Shown: positions 56,431-64,000 of the stretch, piece after piece
How positions within the stretch are numbered: position 1 is the first letter of the stretch
How the letters are laid out: each line of letters begins with the position of its first letter
Origin: Lumbricus rubellus
Lineage: Eukaryota > Annelida > Clitellata > Crassiclitellata > Lumbricidae
Length of the DNA stretch: 64,000 bases
Assembly: GCA_945859605.1 (NCBI GenBank)
Contig: OX243824.1
Span: 47,501-111,500 of the forward strand
Direction: 5' to 3'
Made by a program: the position numbers and the translations under genes
The notes under the pieces: generated by a model
What the model was told of the DNA's origin: nothing
The model's database searches: none
The model's input: only the letters and a program-made list of their open reading frames with translations

Positions 56431-56984
56431 GGTAGTTGCAGCGTTATTAGTACTAATAAATTAATAAAAATGATAAGGAATAACATTAAATCCAACACTA
56501 AAAGCAACGATAAAAAAACAACAATACTAACATCAACAGGAAGGTAGCAGTAGCGGTATCAATAATGATAGCAATAACAATTTTAAAAATAAATTAAAAA
56601 ATACAACAAACATAACAATAGTTTTTCTTTCATGAACGAATTCTAAATTAACCATCACATTATTTTCGTCTCAATCGTATTTGTTCAATCCCTCCCCCCG
56701 CCATTCCCCCCATCATTCTCCTTGGAACCCATGCAGGTCTTAACCCCACCATCGACCTTCATTAACTCTACACCTGCCTCTCTATTGCCTCGCTCACTTC
56801 CATCATTAGCAACAGGAAATTGATGTTGTGCCATAAATATTGTTCCCTCTGTCACAACATAGCTTTTAAAAAATCTCTTTTCCTCTGCAGTTCCCAATCA
56901 ACTCAACATCCATTCATCCGTCCGTTCATCCACCATTCACATCGCATTATGTTGCATGACGTATAATGTGTATTTATTTTACAT
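56431..56984. other. No gene recognised
   Basis: AT-rich followed by a unique stretch; nothing supported. Confidence 0.4.
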
Positions 56985-57362
56985 GAGGAAATTTTATATA
57001 GCGCCTCTTCAAGACATGCTACTCAGAATCGCTTATGGTCCAACCACAGCCAAATAGCACGGTTTTGTCATTCTTTTGTTACTATTACTGTAAACTTGAA
57101 AACCGCAAAGGCAATTTGAAATCATGGAATCACTATTAATTGAGCATTGCTATCAATTTGGAGATTATGCAACCAAAGTGTTTGTGATTAAAAATACATA
57201 GCATCAGATAACACCGTTTTAAAGGTATGTAACTAAGTGATCGAATAATACGATGTTTATTGTTTTTATTATTTCTGAAATATTAATTGCTCTGTTTTGC
57301 GATTTGTGTGTTGCTATTTTCGTCACTGAAAATGCACATGAAAAGGTTGCATCTTTAAATGG
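56985..57362 (+). repeat. Dispersed repeat Y, copy 1
   Basis: Shares TATAGCGCCTCT, GGTCCAACCA, TACATAGCATC, ACCGTTTTAAAGGT.TGTAACT and GTGATCGAATAATAC with 60996-61310 and 61860-62110. Interrupted downstream by hAT-like H1. Confidence 0.6.
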
Positions 57363-57392
57363 ATGAATCCAGATTTGACCAGGGTCTATGAC

Positions 57393-60300
57393 CAGTGGCG
57401 GCGCCAGGAATTCAGGTTTGGGGGGGCTGAAGCCCCAAGGCCGAAAAATTTAGTCGAAGCCCAAACCGACTAGGGGGTCTGGGGGAGCGTCGTAAGCTCC
57501 TCCAGCGGGGTCTGGGGCGGAGCCCCAGCCACCAACGCATTTTTTAGCTCTGTTGACCTCAACTGGAGCCTTTTTAGGATCTTTTTTGCCAGCTATTTAT
57601 GAACGATAAAATCATGAAACCTTCAACAAGAAGTCGTTTTGCAGTGTCGCCGACTACCAGTATAAGAATGCACGGGTTTTTAAAGAAATTTTTTGAAATG
57701 CACAACTTCCCCCAGCCTCCAAGACCGTAGCCAGGATTTGATTTCTGAAGTGATTCTTCGGTGGAGAATTTCTGACGACTTTTTTGTCGTAACAAATGTA
57801 TGAAGACACCTTTGATTAAGAGTCAAAATTTCTGAAGAAATTTCTTAAATTTTGTCAAAATTTTTGATGGCACTTTACTTTAGTTTTCAAAATTTTTGAA
57901 GACATTAATTTTTTTTAGATGTCAAAATTTCCGATAACACCTTTTTTAGTCGTCAAATTTTGTTTAAAACACCTTTTCGGGACCTTGCTCATAAGTGCTG
58001 TAATACGCCGAGCAAATTTCTGTCCAGGGTAACGGCCTCTGTTGTCACAGACCCTGGTCAAATTGGAATCCTCCTCCTACAATCTACATGTAAGTCATTA
58101 TTTTGATTCCAATGTTATTAACGATTTTCGGGTGTCTAACAATATCCTTTTGATTCCAGTGTTACCAACGATTTTCGTGTGTCTAAGAACATCCTTTTTA
58201 TTATACTGTTATCAACAATTTTCGAGTGTCTAAAAACATCGTCTTGATTCCAGTGTTATCAACGATTTTCGGGTGTCTAAAGATTTAATTTTGATTACAG
58301 TATTACCAACGAGTTTCGGGTGTCTAAGAAAATCATTTTGATTATACTGTTATCAACGATTTTCGGGTGTCTAAAAAATCACTTTGATTATAGTGTTATC
58401 AACAATTTTTGGGTGTCTAATGATATCATTTTGATTCTAGTATTACCAACGAGTTTCGAGTGTCTAAGAACATCAGTTTAGTTCCAGTGTTATCAACGAT
58501 TTTCAAGTGTCTAAGGATATCATTTAGATTCCAGTGTTACCAACGATTTTGGGATGTCTAAAAACAACATTTTGAATACAATTAATATCAACGATTTTCG
58601 AGTGCCTAAAACATCACTTTGATTATAGTGTTATCAACGATTTTCGGGTGTCTAAAAACAGCGTCTTGATTCCAGTGTTATCAACGAATTTCGGGTGTCA
58701 AAAGATTTCATTTTGATCCCAGTATTACCAACGAGTTTCGGGTGTCCAAGAAAATCATTTTGATTATACTGTTTTCAACGATTTTCAGGTGTCTAAAAAA
58801 GTCACTTTGATTATAGTGTTATCGACAATTTTCGGGTGTCTAATGATATCATTTTGATTCTAGTATTACCAACGAGTTTCGATTGTCTAAGAACATCATT
58901 TTGATTCCAGTGTTATCAACGATTTTCGGGTGTCTAAGGAAATCATTTAGATTCCAGTGTTACCAACGATTTTCGGGTGTCCAAGGACAACATTTTGATT
59001 ATAATTGTTATCAACGATTTTCGAGTGTCTAAAAACATCACTTTGATTATAGTGTTATCAACGATTTTCGGGTGTCTAAGGACATCATTTTGATTCCATT
59101 GTTATCAACGATTTTCTGGTGTTTTAGGATATCATTTTGATTTCAGTGCTACCAACGATTTTTGGGTATCTAAAGACTTAATTTTGATTCCTTGTTATCA
59201 ACGATTTTCGGGTGTTTAAGGATATCATTTTGATTCCAGTGTTGCAAACGATTGTCGGGTGTCTAAGGACTTTATTTTGATTTTAGTGTTAATAACGATT
59301 TTTGAGAGTCTAAGAACATCATATTAATTCCAGTGTTATCAACGATTTTCGGGTGTCTAAGGATTTTCGGGTGTCTAAGTATATCGTTTAGATTCCAGTG
59401 TTGCAAACGATTGTCGCGTGTTTAAAAACATCATTTTTATTCTACTGTTATCAACAATTTTCGGGCGTCTAAAAACATCGTTTTGATTCTAGTGTTATCA
59501 ACGATTTTCGGGTGTCTAAAATTTCATTTTGATTCCAGTATTACCAACGAGTTTCGGGTGTCTAAGAACAACATTTTGATTTTACTGTTACCAACGAGTT
59601 TCGAGTGTCTAAAAAAATCACTTTGATTATAGTGCTATCAACGATTTTCGGGTGTCTAAAGACAACATTTTGATTCCAGTGTTATCAACGATTTTCTGGT
59701 GTTTTAGGATATCATTTTGATTCCAGTGCTACCAACGATTTTCGGGTGTCTAAGGACTTTATTTTGAATTCAGTGTTATCAACGATTTTCGGGTGTCTAA
59801 GCATATTATTTTTGATTTAGTGTCACCAACGATTTTCTGGTGTTTTAGGTCATAATTTTGATTCTAGTGTTATCAACGACCTGATGTTTTGAAGTTGACT
59901 TGACTATTTTTATAATGGAGATCCGCGGGACATTGATTTAGACCCCCCCCCCCCCGAGCTGAGACCAAACTCCGCCCATGAGTCTGCAAATAAAGCGAAT
60001 CACAACTACTTTAGGCTGTAGGCCAGAGCTGAAAGTGAGCCGGGTCTGTCAGGGTCAGCGACCCGGCATTGATTTTCGTGACTTGCTGGTGCCGGATATC
60101 AGCCGGGAAGCTAGTCTTGACAATTTGTGGGCAAACAACTAAAAAAAGGTCGTCAAACAAAATAAATAGGTAAAAATGGCATGATTTTAAAATTTTATGG
60201 GCAAATGACTCTAAAAGGTCGTCAGGTAACAAAAATGGGATAAATTTTTACAATTCTGGGCGTATGACCAAAACATGATTTCTGAAATTTTTTGGCTCAA

Positions 60301-60917
60301 AGGCTTCGGCTCGTCCGTCAAAGTCAGACCAGGCAACTTTCCAAACCTCTTTTCAGCCCTGGGCTAGGCCTACCTGTAGAATTCACGTTTTCTAGAATAT
60401 CAAAGCCTATGATAATATACAGTTACTGTAGGCCTCCTTACCATATTGGCAGGAAATCAACTTCGTAAATGTTATGCTTCAGAACCATTTTCAGAGAATC
60501 TTTTACTGCCTTGGGCCCCGCACACCCTAGGGCCGGGGTTTGACCACAAACTTGGGGACCGTCCCCAAGCCCCAAAGTCTCACCATGAGTGCTGCTGCTA
60601 ATTGCAAACCCCATTTCGCATGTGATTGTATAAGACTACAGGTGTAGCCCTTCAGCCGGCCGGCGGGCTAAATAATATATTATGGTATACATAACCTCAT
60701 GATGGGTCGGGGGACGGATATTTGGCAAAAATATTATATGCGATGGATTCTATTAGGATAAGCCCTCTACATAGTTGTTTTCATTGCCGTTGGTCACTGT
60801 TTAGGTTTCTTATTCGAAGTTAGCAGTTGTAGAGATTTTCCTCGTTTTATTTTGGGGGGCTGAGCCGCCGATAGGGGGGGCTTAGCCCCCCCTAGCCCCC
60901 CCCTGGCGCCGCCACTG
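57393..60917. mobile_element. hAT-like element H1 with 8-bp TSD and internal minisatellite
   Basis: Ends CAGTGGCGGCGCCAGG and CCTGGCGCCGCCACTG are perfect inverted repeats. The flanking 8-mers TCTATGAC at 57385-57392 and 60918-60925 are identical. Subterminal regions are rich in GGGGCT/AGCCCC hairpins. About 1.8 kb of the 3525 bp is a 47-bp minisatellite (58075-59885). No hAT transposase or BED finger was seen. The interior also holds a reversed copy of the flanking host sequence (57980-58071). Confidence 0.92.
58075..59885 (+). repeat. 47-bp minisatellite inside H1
   Basis: The unit is like TTGATTCCAGTGTTATCAAC GATTTTCGGGTGTCTAAGGA plus CATCATT. There are roughly 38 copies with 10-25% divergence. 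Two alternating types (TATCAACGATTTT and TACCAACGAGTTT) form blocks. Confidence 0.95.
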
Positions 60918-60995
60918 TCTATGACAACAGAGACCGTTAACCTGGACATAAATTTGCTCGACATAATATTACAGCACTTATGAGCAAGGTACTAG

Positions 60996-61310
60996 ACCAG
61001 ATTTTTGTGTTACTATTTAATTAAAATGATTAAGCTTATAAATTGGCATAGCCTACAACTTTTGGATATAACCAAAATGTTGGTGATCGTATTTAAATAG
61101 CTAAGGAATAGTTCGTTTTAAAGGTGTCTAACTCATTGATTTAGTTATTCGATGTTTTGACAACAGATTTTTTTGCTATTATTATTTCTAAAATTTTGTA
61201 TAGCGCTCTCGGTCCAACCATAATACCATGGCAATTTTTGTGTTACTATTTTCGTCACGGAAAAGGCAGTTTGAAATGGTTGCATCATTTATTATAATAA
61301 TTGTATGCAT
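60996..61310 (+). repeat. Dispersed repeat Y, copy 2
   Basis: GTTTTAAAGGTGTCTAACTC, TATAGCGCTCTCGGTCCAACC and AGTTTGAAATGGTTGCATCA. Followed by repeat D. Confidence 0.6.
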
Positions 61311-61389
61311 TATAGGTCCTTGGCACGACCTGAAACTGCATCCATCCTCCGCCACAGGGAAGCAACAACGTCCCTGTGCCGGTGACACG

Positions 61390-61850
61390 AAAAGGATTAT
61401 CCCCCCTGAAAGCTATCCGGGGAGGATGAATTAATCTATCCCCCCCGGATGGAATTAACCGGTCTAGACTATCCGGGGGGATAAACCATTCTATCCCATT
61501 TTTTGAAAAATGTGTATAATTAAAAAAATTATGCTCCAATCAAAATTTAAAGTGACTCTAATTGTTTTAAGTGACCTAAGCTGCAATGCTAATAGAAAGG
61601 CAACTCGAATTTATTTAGTGTCTTCGTGTGTTTTTAAGTGTTTTAAATGTTTTAAGTGCTGTAAAACTAACGCAAAACAAATTATCTAGTAGGAATAAAC
61701 ATACCTGTTAGTGTCATTGTTCAAAGCAAAGCAGATGAAAATTACTTTGCAAAAATAAATGCACGCGGAAGTGTTTTTTTTCGACTTTTCCTCATTTGGG
61801 GGGGAAACAATTAATACGGGGGATACTCTATTTTGTGACACCGGTCCTGA
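61390..61850 (-). repeat. Dispersed repeat D, copy 2
   Basis: Reverse-orientation homologue of 29893-30410, including paired GGATAG/CTATCC motifs. AGTTTGAAATGGTTGCATCA occurs on both sides (61269 and 61869), so D sits between two Y-type sequences. Confidence 0.7.
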
Positions 61851-61859
61851 GCCCGAACA

Positions 61860-62110
61860 AAATAGCAGTTTGAAATGGTTGCATCATTACTATAATTATA
61901 ATTCTAAGCGTTATTAAGCTGCTATGATTCCATCTTTGGAAGGATGTAACCGAAAAGTTGGTGCTCCTAAATACATAGCATCGGGTAAAACCGTTTTAAA
62001 GGTGTATAACTCGGTGATCGAATAATACTGTATTTTGACAAGAACTTTTCTTGTTATTATTAAGTCGGAAATGTAATATCGAGCCTCTTAAGGGTTTGAT
62101 ACATGACCGA
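61860..62110 (+). repeat. Dispersed repeat Y, copy 3
   Basis: AAATACATAGCATCGGGTAAA, CCGTTTTAAAGGTGTATAACTC and GTGATCGAATAATAC match copy 1 closely. Confidence 0.6.
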
Positions 62111-62444
62111 CCGAATCGTGGATTAACACTGAACACCCAAGATGGAACAACAGAGTTCTCGTAGATTTGTGAAGCGATAATCGAAAGCAAGGGCACAAGC
62201 TTATCCATGAGCAATGTTTCTTGTCAGAAGAGTTGTAAAAATGTATGAAATATATGTATAATAATAAGTTCGCATTGCTTTAGAGTTCTGTTGTAATCGA
62301 ACAAACACAATGTATCATACGGAAGAACACACAAGAACTTCGACAGAAAATAAGAGGACGCAATAATAGAGACACAGGTTGAATATTATTCTCATTAGTC
62401 GCAGATAGACGTTGTGCAAAGAATTTCCAACATCCGACAAACAG

Positions 62445-62715
62445 AGTGAGATGGAAACAGACAGAATGACAGACATACATACAGACAGACATACAGACAG
62501 ACAGGCAGACAAACAGGCGGACACACAGAAGATAAGCCGGAGAGATAGACATACAGACAGAGACAGACAAAGATGGACATAGAACCAGAGAGACACAGAC
62601 ATACAGAAACACAGACAGAGACAGACAAAGATATACAAAGACACAGAAAGACAAAGGCAGACAGAGAAAGCTATATAAAAGCACAAATAAAAATACAGAG
62701 AAATACACAGAGCGT
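62445..62715 (+). repeat. ACAGAC-rich simple repeat
   Basis: Imperfect ACAG/ACAGAGA units. Confidence 0.92.
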
Positions 62716-62813
62716 CGGACAGAGAGAAATGACGAACGCAAAACCCGTCGCTCGAAATATATTCCTTTTGACAAGCAATTCATTTCCTTTGATCTCGCCG
62801 ACGTTGGTCGAGA

Positions 62814-62998
62814 TCAAAGGCTGTATGCCGCCGCCGAAGACGACCACCCACCGTTCAGTCCCTCATCCTCCACTCTGTTCTTTGCAGTAAGAATTGTCGT
62901 CTTCTCTTTCTTGGTCTTGGTCTTCCGGTCTCGTCTGATTCCGCGCTCTTCCTCCCCTGGGAAGTTGACCGGTGTTAGTATGAGATCTATTAGTCCGG
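62814..62998 (-). CDS. Candidate terminal exon ending GGWSSSAAAYSL
   Basis: The acceptor CCCTTGGCATCAG opens a 60-codon frame that starts two bases in (GLIDLILTPVNFPGEEERG). A lysine-rich middle (DRKTKTKKEKTTILTAK) follows, then a stop after GWSSSAAAYSL. The last ~45 bp recur at 63707-63745 with the same frame and stop (GWSSSAAYSL), so the C-terminal tip has been duplicated or is part of a short repeat. Family unknown. Confidence 0.3.
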
Positions 62999-63054
62999 CT
63001 GATGCCAAGGGATCAAGATATCATACAGATCATGCAAATAAGACATTATCTAAA

Positions 63055-63190
63055 ACACACACTTTATACACACGCGCACAAAAATACCCACACTTTAGCA
63101 AGCACACACACATACACATATATACACTTGCACGCACATACACTTACATGTACATACACTTACTGTACATACACACGTGCACACGCATTC
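63055..63190 (+). repeat. (CA)n-rich degenerate repeat
   Basis: CACACA/TACACA units. Confidence 0.85.
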
Positions 63191-63504
63191 AAGAACGCAT
63201 ACAGTGCACGCCCACGATAACAAACCTGCACGTATCATTATGATGCATTTGTACTTACTTTACACACCTTGAAAAGGTTTGTTTAGAGGCTATAAATTAA
63301 TCACATATATCAATAATTATATTAAGATTGACTCGTCAAGTGCAACGTGATAAAATTAGAACGCAACATAGAAACAGCAGCGCATAATAATTATCTCGCA
63401 ATGGTTTTAGCCTGTAATAATTATTATATTGGTTAAAGTTCGAAATCACGAATAAGGCACCGACGACGACGACGAATTATTATATACGCCTACTATAAAA
63501 CCAC

Positions 63505-63680
63505 AGTGTTATTAATGACGATAATAATAATTGTGATGATGAAGATCATGATAATGATGTTGATGATGACGATGATGACGACGACGACGGTGATGATGAT
63601 GATGATGCTGCTGCTGATGCTGATGCTGATGATGATGACGACGACGATGATGATGATCATGATGAAGATCATGATGATTT
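63505..63680 (+). repeat. (GAT)n/(GAC)n trinucleotide array
   Basis: Imperfect, with GCTGCTGATGCTGATGCTG insertion near 63606. Confidence 0.95.
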
Positions 63681-63684
63681 GCGG

Positions 63685-63761
63685 AGGGCAGTGGTGTAGT
63701 GGTCGGGATCAAAGGCTATATGCCGCCGAAGAAGACCACCCAAAGTAACAGTGATAACAGA
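63685..63761 (+). repeat. Duplicated SINE head plus 45-bp repeat
   Basis: GAGGGCAGTGGTGTAGTGG (63685-63702) repeats the start of the SINE at 63760. Between them lies the segment homologous to 62813-62850. Confidence 0.6.
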
Positions 63762-63972
63762 GGGCAGTGGTGTAGTGGGTATGCTCGTTGCCTTGCAGCC
63801 GGATGGTTGCAGGTTCGAATCCACCTCAAGTCGCCGCGTTGGGACCTTCGGCATGTCCTTCACTCGCAATTGCTCAGCGCTTTGGCGTGAAACTCCGATT
63901 CAGTGTCCGTGCTGCAGTCAGGAGAGCCTCTGAGTGGAGAGCTTGCAGAGACGCTATAACAAGTGCACATTC
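63762..63972 (+). mobile_element. tRNA-derived SINE
   Basis: Box A-like TGGTGTAGTGGG, box B GGTTCGAATCC (63812-63822), body TTGCTCAGCGC..TGGCGTGAAACTCCG, tail GAGCCTCTGAG...ACGCTATAACAAGTGCACA. Nearly collinear with 37003-37220. Confidence 0.85.
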
Positions 63973-64000
63973 AAACAAACCAACCAAGAAAAATGATTGT

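Noticed and set aside
55932..56547. Poly-Gln/poly-Leu/poly-Cys ORFs
   Set aside because: Translations of the TTG/CTG triplet array.

Overview
The window is animal nuclear DNA from a draft assembly with a 200-base run of N at 32131-32330. It is overwhelmingly repetitive: tri- and tetranucleotide arrays, minisatellites and many transposable elements. No complete host gene is visible. The Ty3/gypsy element belongs to the Gmr1-like type, first described from fish and other deuterostomes. Together with the microsatellite style this points to a marine invertebrate, plausibly a deuterostome, but the species cannot be read from the sequence.

Layout. 1-8 kb: a Helitron with an expanded GGGGGA array, a 904-bp element with 192-bp modular inverted repeats around a RING-finger exon, a TA-flanked MITE, a LINE tail and a SINE. 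8.6-12.1 kb: a 23-bp minisatellite split by a TTAA-flanked piggyBac-like element. 13.2-17.1 kb: a 16-bp minisatellite and duplicated segments. 18.0-26.7 kb: an LTR retrotransposon on the minus strand, with 1006-bp LTRs in which I see no difference, a 5-bp target duplication, and the domain order gag-protease-integrase-RT-RNase H. Its gag is interrupted by a 1323-bp TTAA-flanked element. 27-33 kb: two more TTAA elements, a hAT-like element, another 8-bp-TSD element, the gap, and the ends of two further TTAA elements. 33.3-43.3 kb: two more Helitron copies, large GAT and ACAG arrays, a SINE with a 9-bp target duplication, and a fifth near-complete TTAA element. 43.7-56.5 kb: simple repeats, LINE remnants, a second TA-flanked MITE, and several short minus-strand open segments with good splice signals. 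57.4-60.9 kb: a 3.5-kb hAT-like element with an 8-bp TSD carrying a 47-bp minisatellite. 61-64 kb: dispersed repeats, simple repeats and another SINE.

Main points. (1) A nearly intact Gmr1-like element with integrase upstream of reverse transcriptase and a SCAN-like capsid segment. (2) Its only visible lesion is the TTAA element; removing 1327 bp would put gag and pol back in one frame. (3) Seven TTAA-bounded insertions or ends from about six families, most with a family-specific palindrome just inside the terminal repeats. (4) Short minus-strand candidate exons between 35 and 48 kb, the only hint of a host gene. All statements come from reading by eye; no searches were run.
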